Positions 1 through 11,539 of a stretch of 64,000 nucleotides of DNA are shown one piece after another. The position numbers were made by a program, and so were the translations under genes. How positions within the stretch are numbered: the first letter of the stretch is position 1; the number at the start of each line of letters is the position of its first letter. Below the pieces are notes generated by a model. That model made no database searches, was not told where the DNA came from, and saw nothing but the letters and a program-made list of their open reading frames with translations. Origin of the DNA: Fragilaria crotonensis (lineage: Eukaryota; Bacillariophyta; Fragilariophyceae; Fragilariales; Fragilariaceae); NCBI GenBank assembly GCA_022925895.1, contig JAKSYS010000041.1:62001-126000 (forward strand), read 5' to 3'.

Positions 1-513
1 ACACAAAATCTTTTAGCTGGTGGCGTGCGGTAGACAGTGGTACTACAGTATCATACTTGTTTTTGACCACGGTAAGTATCATAGTACGAACTACAAAGTA
101 CGTAGTATACTAGAATCAGGGTACTCCAGTACAGTGGGATCGATTTTGCATTAGGTATCATGGTATCATACGTATCATAGAATGTGGGATGTACTGTACA
201 TAAACATCAATACGTGCATTCCTACATTTACCAAATATGCAATGATTGATTGCTTCTCTGGTACAATACTCCATTACGTGTGTGTATGAGGAATATTGCA
301 CTGTACTGGTACCGGTACTGGCATATTAATCACGGTCTGCAATGCTGTCAGTCTGTCAGGTACTAATACTCGAAGTACAGAATTGTAGACCGTCGACCGT
401 GGACATACTCTCTACTCTCTACGCTCTACTCGAACTCTCTACCAGTAAAAAGTACTGAAAGTCCACAGGAGTAGAAAGCATCATAAACCGAACTCGCAGC
501 TTTTCCTTTGTAT

Positions 514-1569
514 GGGGAATGCCTAATGCACTAAAACTTAAGGAGCAAACTAAAGCCCTAAACCAATCAGAATCCGCGGAGACGTCATAGGGGAGAGGGG
601 TAAAAATAGTCATCTGAGGTGATCGTTATCTTATACATGCATATAAATGTATATTCAAATTGCACGCCGGCATCGCAACGCTACGTTTTCAACGTCCAGT
701 TTTGAAATTAGATAAGGAAAATAGTACTGCACTATTAAACTTACGTAGTCCACAGTAGGTAGAATCACGTAGAAACGGTCTTGAAAAGACTGGTACGCAT
801 CCGGATGAGCACAAAACAATTAAATTGTATTTTGCGACAATGGACCCTCAACTGTTGACAGTTGAGGGTCCATTCTCTTGTAGTTGACCCTTTTTTTAAC
901 TTTCCAATCTGTATCCTCTATTCATGTAGCAATTGTAGTCTGTCAGTTGTAGTGACCATGGGAGTGAAGCTGTTTTGATTGATTTTCATCGCATTTTTTC
1001 CAAGGGTCTCACCTGACAACAACACCGGCGTACGGAAACATGTTGTATGGCGTACTGTCGTAGTAGCATTACTCGTACTGAAGTAGTTGCATTCGTATCG
1101 ATTTACTGTTTTTCATATCAATACATGTCACGTGCTACTGTAGTACACACGACGACAAACTCCCGTAGACATCCAGTATCAGACGATCGTTGATTTGTCT
1201 TCGTAGTATTTCAGGAGCCGATTTGTACGAAGACACGCCAACCTGGTACAATGTATGCATACAAGTCCTTGGTGTGCATACAGATTACGTATATCGTATA
1301 TATCGTATGCCCATGCATTTGCATAAATGAATGTGAGTTCAAAACTCGAATGCACATGAAGATCCTCTCTTACATGTGTCTAAGATTATGTATGTATACG
1401 AATATGCATGATCGAATTTTTCAAAGCCTCGATCGAAGTGCTTTATTTAGAGAGGGGGGGGGTGCAAATAGTCATTGAGGACGAAACTCGAAATGATGAC
1501 GTCTCCGCGGATTCTGATTGGTTTAGTGTTTAGTTTGCTCCTTAAGTTTTAGTGCATTAGGCATTCCCC
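514..1569. repeat. ~1.06-kb inverted-repeat (foldback or MITE-like) unit
   Basis: Bases 514-588 and 1496-1569 are reverse complements over about 75 bases with only a few differences. Both arms run from GGGGAATGCC to the GACGTCAT end. The 907-bp interior has no coding capacity. Long arms without a gene fit a non-autonomous inverted-repeat element, or two solitary copies of one repeat in opposite orientation. No clear target duplication was seen, so element status is inference. Confidence 0.5.
839..874. other. perfect 16-bp hairpin with TTGA loop
   Basis: AATGGACCCTCAACTG at 839-854 is followed by TTGA and then its exact reverse complement at 859-874. A T-rich run (TTTTTTT) follows about 17 bases later. 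It could fold as RNA or as a cruciform. No neighbouring gene makes a terminator role obvious. Confidence 0.6.
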
Positions 1570-1628
1570 CCTTGTATGACATATGCATATGATGCGCCCA
1601 TGTATTTGTTCGCTCCTTCAGACCACGC

Positions 1629-2177
1629 CTAAGATATAACCAACATGCTCATCACAGCAGCTGTGAAAATGATTGAAGAAACACCCAGCATAATTGATCC
1701 AGACTGGATGTTAGCTGCCGTACCGGTGCAGGACAGAGAGCCATAGCTGAGACTCCCAGTCGTATCCATCAATTCGTTAATGTTATCTGAGGTGCAGGAG
1801 CTTGCGAAGCACTCCTTGACATTGTTGACGCGGATCGTTTTGTGTGCACCATTGTCGGTGCATGTGTACACACCATCGTACTCAACGACCTTACCACCCA
1901 CACCCGTACACTTGCTAGTGAATGCTTGGTCACCGTCACCGGAAAAGGCTGAAGCATCCACAGTGCAATTGGCACCTTGACTTTCACATGCATTCACAAC
2001 GGCTTGAACATCTGTGCTGTCAGATGCGGATAAAGTGGCAATTTCCCAGCCCATCGCGATTGAGGTATCAATCGAAGCTTTCATGCAGTCCGTCGCGCTG
2101 CCTGCGAGGGTTGCAGTGAGTTGTATAAGGGCAACAAGGATGGGAAGAAGTGCGAGGACTCGGTGAAGGGAAATCAT
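1629..2177 (-). CDS. small secreted, possibly GPI-anchored Cys-containing protein
   Basis: 182 residues from an ATG at 2177. Residues 1-25 form a signal peptide (basic start, then a Leu/Val/Ile-rich core ending near LAGS). The middle is polar, Thr/Ser-rich, and has about nine cysteines spread over residues 30-155, suggesting disulfides. The last ~20 residues (IMLGVSSIIFTAAVMSMLVI) are hydrophobic with no basic tail after them, as in GPI-attachment signals. No domain is recognised. A cell-surface or frustule-associated role is possible but unproven. The reading frame is single-exon and intact. The next 800 bases upstream to the Borealin-like gene hold no other gene. Confidence 0.6.
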   Translation of the reverse strand: MISLHRVLALLPILVALIQLTATLAGSATDCMKASIDTSIAMGWEIATLSASDSTDVQAVVNACESQGANCTVDASAFSGDGDQAFTSKCTGVGGKVVEYDGVYTCTDNGAHKTIRVNNVKECFASSCTSDNINELMDTTGSLSYGSLSCTGTAANIQSGSIMLGVSSIIFTAAVMSMLVIS

Positions 2178-2996
2178 GTTAGGATTCTAATCTTCTTACT
2201 CGCGTTTAAAGCCTTTTGCTGCTTTTTGTTGTGAGAGGCGATAGTGAACCCCGTGTTGACAATGAAAGCCTATTCTGGATCACACTTCTCATTCCTTCAG
2301 AATCGCTGTGTTAGGTAGTATTCTTTGACGCTAGTTCTTGTTTTTTTGACAATCACACTTCTCATTTCTTGAGGATTGCAGAAATATGTAATACTCCTTC
2401 ACACTACTAACGGTATGGTTCTTATTGTGACAATAATGGTAGCAGAGGAAAGGTCGAATTCGGGTTCAAGGTTCTCATTCCTCGAAGTAAACTTACTAGG
2501 AATTCTACGCGTTGCTGGAGTAGTAGTACAAGTGCGCGATTATGCTGGAACGAGACTTTGACAATGCTGCCATGTGCCATGCCGGTTTGTTCTATCTCGC
2601 TACATAGTATGTAGGCTCCTTCCATTTGACACCCATTCGCATTTTTGCTGATCGTCTCTAACTTTCGTGCACGACGTTGGAATTTGGCAGACTCCTCGCG
2701 CGCTGGGCATGGAACATTGTTCTACATATGCTATTACAGAGAGAACTCAAGCTGCACTCTGGTGCCAGTGATCACATATCACATCGCATCACTGTTCCAG
2801 ACCTCTTCGCATTTTTCTTGCTATTTTAGAATACAGTCGTCGTACTCCAAGACACACTGACCAAAACTTCCTTCTCGTGGTGGTTCCCCCTTGAGAGTAG
2901 TCGTACCGGGTAGAGACTACAGAGACGCTGCTAACTAGGTAGTACTCGGAGTGCTGGCTATCGCACAAACTAGGGACGTTTCGTTCGGCATCAAAA

Positions 2997-3821
2997 TTAA
3001 TTTTGGAGTTGTGCCATGAGACTTGCCATTTGATCTTGCAAGACTTGTAGCTGCTGAATGGCGGTACTTTTGAGCTCCTTGTCCAGCATTTCGAGATTAC
3101 CCGGGTTGTTGAGTGAAATGTAGTGACCGTCTCCCACGTTGATATCGAAATTGACAGGAGCGTCGCCGGCTCGTATGCGTCTCTTCTTTGTCACAGTAGC
3201 CACCAAGGCGCCGTCTTCGACAGCATCGACTGGAGAGCCATTTTCGGAACTGTAGGGTTGAGAGCATAGCAAATGATTAGTCAAATACTAGGAGTAGTGA
3301 GCATCAGATACGGTTTGTGTCCGTAATCCCATCGAAAGGATCAAGGCTATCGTAGGATGCACTTACAAGATGGCTTCTCCTCGTTTGGCGGTTCGTGTCA
3401 CAGTATTCATGACAGTTGGAGCCTTGAAAGGAGCTGGGGTTGCCAACGCATTCCAGACCCCACGCCTCTTGTTGGATACTGAAACTGGTTCTTGCAGCAA
3501 CTTCAACAAGTCAATTTTGTAGAGCAGATTACACTCCTTGACCGTCATTTCCTTGACAGACTTCCGAATCTTCACAGTAGCATTGACCCAGCATTGTTTC
3601 TGAGCATCCTTGGCTTTTGATGCTTGCGATTTAAGAATAGCCAAACGATTCTCCAAACTTTCTTGTAAATCTTGAAGGACCAGAGTCAAGTGATTCTTAT
3701 CCCAATCAATTGTCGTTGACGTTGAGGGACCTACAATGTCGGTATTGTCCTCACTGAGGACATTCATGATGCAACGCGTGGTACTGGTGGCACCATCACG
3801 ACGACGAGTAGCAGGCGGCAT
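2997..3821 (-). CDS. Borealin-like chromosomal passenger complex protein (two exons)
   Basis: Exon 1 is 3821-3367 and exon 2 is 3249-2997. The intron 3250-3366 has a GTAAGT donor and a CTACAG acceptor, and the join keeps frame, giving 235 residues. The N-terminal half (about 40-115) is a charged helical segment resembling the Borealin/Nbl1 region that forms the bundle with INCENP and survivin. The middle is basic and Ser/Thr-rich. The C-terminal ~50 residues (from DGHYISLNNP to a helix LQVLQDQMASLM) resemble the Borealin C-terminal dimerisation domain. In animals this subunit brings Aurora B to centromeres. The assignment rests on remembered fold pattern, not alignment. An upstream GTAC-rich block lies near 3978-4010. 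Confidence 0.55.
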
Positions 3822-4019
3822 GGTCGAAAGCGGAAGACGCAGTTGTGGGGTTTTCTTTTATTCCTTCTCAGCGATTTGACATGGCACATATCATAGTTGT
3901 GAAAATCGATCAGGACAAAAGAACCTGCACAGAATGTAACGGTCAATTTTTGAATTTCGATTGCTGACAGCTGACAGTACGATATAGGTACAGTACTTGT
4001 ACCACGTGCTGTCTAACGC

Positions 4020-4726
4020 TGTAATGTGTCGTTCACTGTTCACTCGTTACCTCGTGACAGTACCTGTAGAAACTTGTGTTCTCCGATTACAACAGTAAAA
4101 CGAGTGTGTACAGTGTACAGTGTGCACTGTATGCAGTATGCACCCATCTCTGCTACGTCAGTGACGTCATTATTACAACTTACGGTTTTCGTAAATGCGA
4201 AGATGTGTATGGCGTATGGCAGATGCCAGATGCCAAATGTCTAAACTTTTCGAGCTGCTATCATGGTGAAGGCCGACTGAAGGGTGATGTGTTCTGGTTC
4301 GGTTGCCGCGAGCTCAAGGTTTTGAGGCCAACAAGGAAACCAGATTTGTGACATGAAAAGTAAACGGGAATGACGTTGGACTCGAAACTATACCAGATCG
4401 TCAAGATCGGATTACCCAGTTCTTCAAACGGGACAAATATCAGAGTTGACAGCTTATCTTGAAAGAGTGACCATTGCACAATGCGATGCAGGTTAAGGAA
4501 AAATGACACATCTAGTATTGAAAAATAGACCGGTCGTGAGCGGTTAATCGAATTCCTGACAACAGCGACGAGAATCGCCATACAATGCATTTCTTTTTGT
4601 GTATAGTAAATTTATGAGACAGCCATCACTAAAGGATGTCCTCACAAGCTCAGACTGCTGCACTCCTCTCCAGACTAGTCCATTCCTCAAGTCCAAAACA
4701 CACCAATCAATACACTTTTTGATTGT
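4020..4726. other. intergenic, no supported gene
   Basis: Short open frames on both strands overlap and lack recognisable protein character. The region separates the heads of the Borealin-like gene from the tail of the CRM-like gene. Nothing further is supported. Confidence 0.5.
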
Positions 4727-5457
4727 TTATTCCTTGACAATTTGACCTCTGTGATCTCGTTTCGCCTTGACTCGTTTGTTCCATGCATTGGGTCGATAAC
4801 TAGTGCGCACAATCAATTTTCCAGAAGCCCGAGTGGCATCATCATTCTCGTCGTCATGATTGGCGAGAGCTCCAGTCGCATCTCCACTACTACCACCACT
4901 ACTGCTTGAGAAGAACACGGTCGAATGCCCTTGGTAACGACACGCTCGGCAGGTAGGGATCGGTTGAGTTCAATTTGAAGCAATTCGGATATGCCATGCA
5001 CGTGTTTGGTATTATGATCCTCGTCTCGGATTCGGGCAATGCCACGGACCTCCACCAATTCGTGGGCCTTGAGAAGCGATACAATCGATTCGATTGTATC
5101 TTTGGAAAATGGACCCATGGTTTCAAGTTCGGAAAGGAATACTTTGGCAATACCATTGCGAGCTTGACGTTTGATTACTTCCTTGCGCAAGGTTTTGATT
5201 TGCATGGGTGTCAGTTTCAGGGGAGAATTAGAATCCTCTTGCCTTTGTTGCTGACAACTTTCTTCATCCTCGTGTGGGAAAGTTGCAATGGATTTTGATT
5301 CTGTCACTGACGAAGGCATGGTGGATAGGAGCGCCGAGTTTATTCGCGTGAGAAGAGAAACAGAAACATGGTGCTGGAACCCGCTGACGATGAATGGAAG
5401 GAAACTGAAGCATGCGACGAGAAGGAGACGCTGCAGTAGCATGGTTTGCTGCATCAT
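4727..5457 (-). CDS. plastid-targeted CRM/YhbY-like RNA-binding protein, frame broken once
   Basis: The start ATG is at 5457. Residues 1-26 form a signal peptide whose cleavage site reads VSG|FQ, like the ASAFAP-type motif of diatom plastid presequences. A transit-like Ser/Thr-rich stretch follows. From LTPMQIKTLRK (about residue 82) the protein resembles the CRM (YhbY) fold: a first helix, a conserved RNG, and then a helix plus strand reading LLKAHELVEV. CRM proteins bind rRNA or group II introns in plastids. After VVTKG the original frame runs into a low-quality tail ending at 4813. The frame one base back continues as HSTVFFSSSS and an acidic then basic tail, stopping at 4727. A CRM strand is expected there, so a one-base loss near 4920 is likely. 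Confidence 0.55.
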
Positions 5458-5834
5458 GGATTATCAAGAGATGTGTGATGTGACGAGTGATGTGAACAGC
5501 TATGCACATCAGAATCGGAACAAATCGCGGAAAGCATAGATGCGTTGGTCCTACATAGAAACCAAGGCGAGGATGTTTGAGTGGTTCTGCTGTGATTCCC
5601 ATAACTGTAGTTGGCTTACTGTAGCACTGGTACTCCACATAATTACAGCCGTACTGCATGGTAGTCCAGTAGTGCGAAGTACGAATGAAAGGTTGAGGAC
5701 GGTGACATATGCCAATACTCGCGTAGACGACTACACCAATTGACAGTACATTAGTACCCTGAGAACAGCATAGTGCCAAATCATGATTTGAGAATTTGTC
5801 CACGACTCCGATTGACTTTTGGATTTTTGATCCA

Positions 5835-5892
5835 CACAATCCGCAGTACCGCAGTACTCGAAGTACCGTACTCGGTACACGAGTACACTTTC
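5835..5892. promoter_or_regulatory. GTAC-word cluster upstream of the COPI-associated gene
   Basis: Within about 100-150 bases of the start at 5989 there are repeated AGTAC/GTACT words (AGTACCG, AGTACTCGAAGTACCGTACT, CGAGTAC). Similar clusters lie upstream of other genes in this window, so a promoter role is possible. No factor is known to me. Confidence 0.3.
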
Positions 5893-5988
5893 GGGTCGCA
5901 GCTGCGCGGTGCACGCAACGGCAGCCAACAAGCACAGGCTCTCGTATAAAACTTTACGATTGGAATCGTCATTTTCACTGCACGAAAA

Positions 5989-6845
5989 ATGGGAAAAGGT
6001 GGATACGGCGAACCTGACTGGGCAACGCCTGGCGCCAGCGCCATGGCTGGAACAACTCAGGAGACTGGCGTTCCAGCGCCATCGGGTGGAATAGTCAATG
6101 CTGCAACGTGAGTCGTTGTTTGGTTTCATTCGTTGAGGCGCATCGTGCAGTCGGTTTTTCGCATGTTTGCGCTCCTCCAATGCGTTGGTTTTTCAAATTC
6201 CGTCGTTCTGTAGATTCGAATACGACCCTGAACCGTAATTATGGAATTTATCAATTCCTCGTTTCAAAGTTCGTGGCATAGTTTTGTGGAACAGTTTACA
6301 AAACTATCAAGATGCTCAAGTTCTCACGATGCGGTAACTCCTTTCAGTCCCAGAGACAGTTCCAGTGTAATCCTGTCAATTCTCTCTGTTTGTAACGTTG
6401 CTCTTTCCGTTATGATGGCCGCGTTGGGAGTGTTGACCTTATGACTTTTGCGAACAAAAACAACAAAGATGCAGCCGAAGGATTCTTGGCAGTGTACATG
6501 GTTCTCTTTGCCATTCTTCTCTTTACGTACGAACTAATGTGGTGGATGCCAGTTCCATGGCTAAACAAGGTCCTTCGAAAGAACTTTGGTTTTATGTATG
6601 GCCTTCAAGGAAAAGGATTGTATTTGGTTTTCGTTGCCTTTTTGTGTTTAGGACTTGGGCAGGGCAACGAAGAGATGGCGCTCACTTGGGCCACCGGCTG
6701 TGCCTACCTTGGCTTTGGAATCGCGCACGTTCTTATCACCTGCTTTAATGCAGAGTTGGCGCTCAAGTATCAGGCTCCGACCGCAGGGTTGTTGGCCAAG
6801 GAATATGCCACAACTAATACGACAGACACACCGAATCCTGTGTAA
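5989..6845 (+). CDS. COPI-associated / TVP15-like Golgi membrane protein
   Basis: Exon 1 is 5989-6107 (MGKGGYGEPDW, donor GTGAGT), exon 2 is the 21-base 6214-6234, and exon 3 is from 6348 (acceptor TTTCAG). Phases agree across all three. The product has a short polar N-terminus, then four hydrophobic helices: VILSILSVCNVALSV, GFLAVYMVLFAILLF, YLVFVAFLCLGLG and the segment around YLGFGIAHVLI. This matches the PF08507 COPI-associated family, small four-helix proteins of Golgi vesicles. Between helix 1 and helix 2 the frame must move back one base near 6440 (TTATGACT). Alternatively an intron 6392-6492 would keep an open frame but delete most of helix 1, which is less likely. Confidence 0.6.
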
Positions 6846-7067
6846 CGACGAGGTCCAATACGAACATGAGAGTGATCGCGGTGGCGGTACTACTCTTGTT
6901 GAAAACCTGTATACCACACCCCAACTCTAGTGCAAGAAGTACTTCTATTTGTGTGTTGTGTGTGCTATAATTCTAGCAAAATCCCAAAATGATGAAACTG
7001 CTTGGTGTATGAGCTCTTCCCATGATACAATGCTGGTCGAGTCGTAGGAGCCGTGATCATGTCAGCC

Positions 7068-8554
7068 TCACAGCTCTTCTGGTGCCAATGGCTTAGTAGG
7101 AGTATCATTCAATGAAAACAATCCCATTTGAGCACTCCATTCGGCATGTTTGCTGGGATCCAACACAATGGCCTTGGCCAAGGCCTCCTTGGCTTCGTCC
7201 AAGCGATTCGTAGCTGTTGCTGGTGATGCAATGGCATTACGTCCATTGTCATTGGACATGGCAAACAACATTTGGGCTCGTAAGAATTGCAAATGTGCTG
7301 TCAAGGATGAGGCACCAGTAGCAGCTGGTGGTGGCTGTGGTGTGCTCAGACAGTAATCAAGATCTGCCAATCCACTGTCAAAATCATGCTCCATATCGAC
7401 ACCATCAGAGGAAGAAGACGAAGAAGTGCTTGATTGTTTTTGTTGCTGTTGTTGTTTCATCAAATGAAGAAGAAGAAGGGAATGATAAATATTGGCCCGT
7501 GCGAGATGCAAATTCCAAACAAGTGGATCCAACAATTTGGTATGACTTGTATACAAGGCACATTGTTCGAGTGCTTGCGATGCCATGGAGGCCTGATTCG
7601 TCAATTCCGTCACAGTAGCAGCAGGATCAGGATCTTTGTTGTTTTTATCACTGTTCAGTTCCTTCACCCCAACCTTTGGAACGAGCTGCTGGAGTGTACG
7701 TTCGGCAAATGCGACGTGATCCCACAATAAGACATGATTGTATTCCATCAATGATGTGTCAAAGTCTAGATTCATTTTGGCCATGGCGTCATGAATGTTG
7801 GGATTGTCTATAGAAGTCCGTTTCAAAAGAGCCTTCTGTTCGCGTTGCATGGTGGCAAAGAGTGCCTTCAAATAGGTTAGTTTTTGTATCAAACTGGATC
7901 GATCGGCAAAGCGTGTGGCTGCAGCATCAACGTGGGTTCGAAATTGCATGGTTGCCTATAGTGATGATGTAATGATCCAAACATGTGTTAGTGGTTGTTG
8001 CAACACAAACACGAACATTGGAAGAGTGAGTGCGTCATGATATCATCATTTGTACTCGGAGCTCGGAGTACCATGGGAAAACATACGACATTACAACTCA
8101 CTTGCAAGGCATTCAAATCATTCGACAGACACATGGCGGCAAGGGTAGTCATGGCCTCTTCGACGAGGATCGGATCTTCACCATGGTGAAGCAAAGTCGA
8201 GTGCAAGAATGGAAAGACACCTGCCGCTCGACAGGCATTCCTTCCAGTAGGATTCCTAATGATGCAGGATTTGATCGCCTTGAGGGCGGCCAACGAAATG
8301 GGTTCTGATACAGCTTGTTCTTGTGCTTCATCCCCAACATCAACAGCACTGCTCTGAACCAGTTGAATAATCAGGTCCAACGCATTGTTAGCTTTTTGTT
8401 TCAAGGATTCGTCCAATCCAAACAATGTTGCAGTCAAACGATTCAACACGAGTTGCACATGGGCTGGATTGCTGGGGGATTCCGCAATCACTTCACGTGC
8501 TCCTTCCTCGAGGAGACGCCACTGGTGCCCAAAATCATTTGTAACAGTCGGCAT
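7068..8554 (-). CDS. ARM-repeat plus TPR-like helical protein (two exons)
   Basis: Exon 1 is 8554-8102 and exon 2 is 7955-7068. The 146-bp intron has a GTGAGT donor and a CTATAG acceptor, phase 0, giving 446 residues. I start at MPTVTNDFGHQW rather than at farther upstream codons because the upstream peptide looks untranslated. Residues 30-150 form alpha-alpha repeats resembling armadillo units (CIIRNPTGRNACRAAG is typical of a conserved ARM turn). Residues 160-430 are long amphipathic helices with TPR-like character (HLARANIYHSLLLLHL; DEAKEALAKAIVLDPSKHAEW). A Gln/Ser run lies near residue 325. A cytosolic scaffold or chaperone cofactor role is inference; no catalytic motif is present. Confidence 0.6.
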
Positions 8555-8923
8555 GATTGTGAGTAGGTGACAATAGTAGTTGCTTGATGGAACAGAGTTG
8601 GTGTGATTGTGCGAAGAGACAACCCTGGCGTCAATCTGGAAGCTACCACTGCTGATGATTGATGATGGATCCAAGACCGTCGGGTGTAGAAAGTACAAAC
8701 TGAGTAAGTGAGTACAAGTAGACTACAAGTACAAGTATTGTACCAAAGTACGCGGAGTCTGTAGCTCGGAGTATTTTTGTGGACTCCGCAACTATTTTAC
8801 GACCATTCGTACGTAAAACGTACTACAGCCTCCGGCATGATACGAAAGCTGCCATGCGTTGAATTTGTCGACAAGTCCAAATGTCGTATCATATGCTCCA
8901 CGCTCGTGCTTCAAATGAACAAC

Positions 8924-8937
8924 AGTACTCGGAGTAC
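8924..8937. promoter_or_regulatory. palindromic AGTACTCGGAGTAC word
   Basis: A near-perfect dyad, part of a family of identical or nearly identical words across the window (29926-29940, 37018-37031, 44892-44905). It sits about 370 bases upstream of the ARM-repeat gene start. Regulatory function is inferred only from recurrence. Confidence 0.3.
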
Positions 8938-9209
8938 AAGTGTATCGTACTCCGCTCGAGTTACGGTACCGTCGGAACTGTGAACTTCGAACTGCGATAC
9001 TTGAAGGTCACTCATTACACAAAACACTACACACGACTCTACCTAGTAGAAGCCCCGGTAATTGAGCATGAAATTCACATTGTACATTGTACAGGCATGT
9101 ATGTTCACCCACTTCTCCCCAACCAGCAGTTTTTATTGACTTCCAGCATGCAGCAGCCTGGGAACATTTTGTTGCTGATAATTATGGAATGGGCTCCATT
9201 GTGCTCTAT

Positions 9210-9456
9210 CTAGTACCTGACCTGGAAAGCAACTTGTCTTTGACCTGCACTGTCAAGAGTCACTTGCGCTTCACAATCCAAACAGCCAAGAAGGCCCTGG
9301 TGCCCTGCAGCTTGCATTGTACTAGTAGGACAAGAAGTATGACAACAATTCAACAACTGTGCTGCTTGAGTACAAAGATCAATGAGAATGTTGAGGATAC
9401 TCCAACTTGCAGAAAGTTCATCAGCAAACCAACTACCATCATCAACAGGTCCTATA
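9210..9456 (-). CDS. possible terminal exon of an unrecognised gene
   Basis: The minus strand reads from an acceptor-like TATTATAG at 9457-9464 into a frame that begins GPVDDGSWFADELSA and runs 81 codons to a stop at 9210. The peptide is helical and Cys-rich, ending LLGCLDCEAQVTLDSAG. The composition is protein-like, but the upstream exon is unclear. A segment at 9636-9490 on the same strand encodes a hydrophobic helix that could belong to it. The opposing plus-strand frame at 9536-9922 is a weaker candidate. Confidence 0.25.
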
Positions 9457-9922
9457 ATAGCGAGTAAACAATAGCTTTTGATGCAGCAGAATGTAAGCAA
9501 TCATCAAACAAATCACCATAGTCACTATCATTACCATGATGCTGTGCACTTCTGGAGCTTTTCTTGTCTTGTTGTCAATGTTGACTGTGACGCTCACACC
9601 AGTAAAATGGGAGAAAATACATGCGCTGGAAGTCATGTGGTGCCGTGCTTGTTCTGCGGAAGAGAATCAAGGAATGACTGGAGTGAAACGCCGACATCGT
9701 CGAAAAGGTCTAGTTGCAGAAAGGTGGGAGGGTCACAAACTAATGTTGACAGGCAAAGAGGTCACATTCATACGAGTGATTGAGCGCCATAGGATACATA
9801 AGAAATCCATAATTAAAAAATTCAGTGCTGCTGTATTTCCTCCAAAGCCTTCTGCTCCTGGTCTCAAGAGAAGTCTACTAGTAGAACCTCTAAAAAACAT
9901 GGCAGCTCAAGAAACAACTTGA

Positions 9923-10177
9923 ACGACACATCGAGGAATTGGGACAATGAGCATACTACTTGCCGCGACACCTTACGGTTGACAGGGCTAACGATGGCAT
10001 TGAGTACCCGGAGCTCAACATTGGGCCAAGGTTGGCTAAATTTTCAAATTTGCCTTGTATTTAATCCATCCAGTATTTTGCACGTACGGTAAGTTAAATC
10101 CAGGGATTGGTTGTTGAGTGTCGATTGCGGCTACAATGGCAGTCTGATAACGTTGTCACATTTGTCGTCAGGATACT
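9923..10177. other. intergenic, 5' flank of the galactosyltransferase-like pseudogene
   Basis: No gene. The end of this stretch (TTGTCGTCAGG just before the start) matches the equivalent position upstream of the intact copy at 12231, showing the duplication included at least a little 5' flank. Confidence 0.5.
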
Positions 10178-11505
10178 ATGCGGAAGTATGGGACAGCTTT
10201 TCTCACGTGTAGGTCCAGGTCCAGTAAAGGAAACGGGCGATGGGAGTATGAAATGAAGAGGCGCAGAGGTCGCTCGAGAAGCCGTAGCATTGGTCCAGTG
10301 CTTCTTGCCGTGGTCCTGGCTGTATGGTTTGGTGTGTTTCGGAGCCAGGTGTGGATAAGTTCGTCACCGTTGACCTCTTCCAGTATCAATGGTAATGGGG
10401 CGACTGACGCCTCATCCTTGTTGGACACCAGGTCATCATGGTACGGATGGCAACCTGAGATCCACCCCGAACCGGACTGTACATGGCGAAAGTGCTTCAA
10501 AGATAATCATGGCTGTCGTACTACGTGCCGAGACGAGCCAGAGGCAATAGGAGACGCACCGAAGGATATTCCTAACGACTGGGTTCCCGATGTTACTATG
10601 TTACGGCGCATGTTCCTCCACAGAAAGATGCCAACGGCAACCCATGGCCTCCTCCGCTGCCGCCAGTTGTGTGAACCGATTGGAGACTCTGGTGATCATG
10701 CAGCCCAGACAAGATACTTTTCGATGTAGTTCCCATTGTTGCCGAACCTCTGAATAGAACAGATGGTGGTCCAAAGATGTGCATGATCTACACCATTGCA
10801 TCAGCTCACTCTCTACGGGTCCGAGCCATTCGAGAAACTTGGGCAGGAGGGTGCGATGGCTTTTTGCGACTGACTGAATGATCCTAGGATTCCAGCCATT
10901 TCGATCCCCATGATGGAGACGAATTCTATGACAACATGTGGCAGAAGGTGCGATCGATTTGGAGGTATGCAGGCGACCATTATGTTAATAACTTTGATTT
11001 CTTCATTTTGGGAGGCGATGACATGTTTGTGTTGCCGCAAAATCTACGGTCTTGGCGACTGTTGGATCGCCTGATGAACATTTATTTGTTGGACGGCCTC
11101 TCAAGCTCAACCCGGAGGACCTCTACAACTCGGGTGGCGCTGGGTACGTCTTGTCGCGCGGAACACTAAGGCTGTTGGCTAAAGATGGCTTAAATGATAC
11201 GCGGTGTGCTCCGAGAATGTTACATCCATGGAAGATGTTATAATTGCCCGTTGTTTGCGGCTCGCCTTTGGCATTGGTTTGACGAACACCAGCGATGCTC
11301 AAGGTCGGCATCGATTTCATCCAGGTCCTCCCGGCTGGCATTATCACTGGACACCGAATCCCGTTGATTGGTATTATCATCAAGCCCTTGAATTGGGTGT
11401 CAAGTTTGGCGCTGACTGCTGCGCTCCGATAGTGTTTCTTTTCATCACCTGAAGAAGCCTGCAGTGATACGACATGTATTCAGTCTTTTGTATGATTCTA
11501 ACTGC
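10178..11505 (+). pseudogene. dead tandem copy of the C1GALT-like glycosyltransferase gene
   Basis: This copy aligns end to end with the intact gene at 12231-13646, from its start codon to the shared tail ATGATTCTAACTGC. It is cut into at least four frames. One break is the loss of a base in an A-run near 10625. Another is a 4-base loss after the NLRS codons near 11050. Others lie near 10870 and 11210. Family signatures persist in pieces: NMWQKVRSIWR, FFILGGDDMFV with the metal-binding DD, NSGGAGYVLSRGTL, and a late GADCCAP. A functional product is not expected unless many of the breaks are sequencing errors. The 4-base loss makes that unlikely as the whole explanation. Confidence 0.75.
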
Positions 11506-11539
11506 CAACGACAAAATAGTGATGCGGGAAATCAACGGG

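Larger units (their letters stand above)
1..1628. other. intergenic DNA without a recognisable gene
   Basis: No reading frame here has a convincing start, length or protein character. The stretch is rich in short GTAC-containing words in its first 400 bases. It contains the inverted repeat pair at 514-588/1496-1569 and the hairpin at 839-874, listed separately. Nothing else is supported. Confidence 0.6.

Noticed and set aside
4800..4935. Programmed -1 frameshift in the CRM-like gene
   Set aside because: The site does not fit the X XXY YYZ slippery pattern and no downstream pseudoknot was evident; a missing base is simpler.
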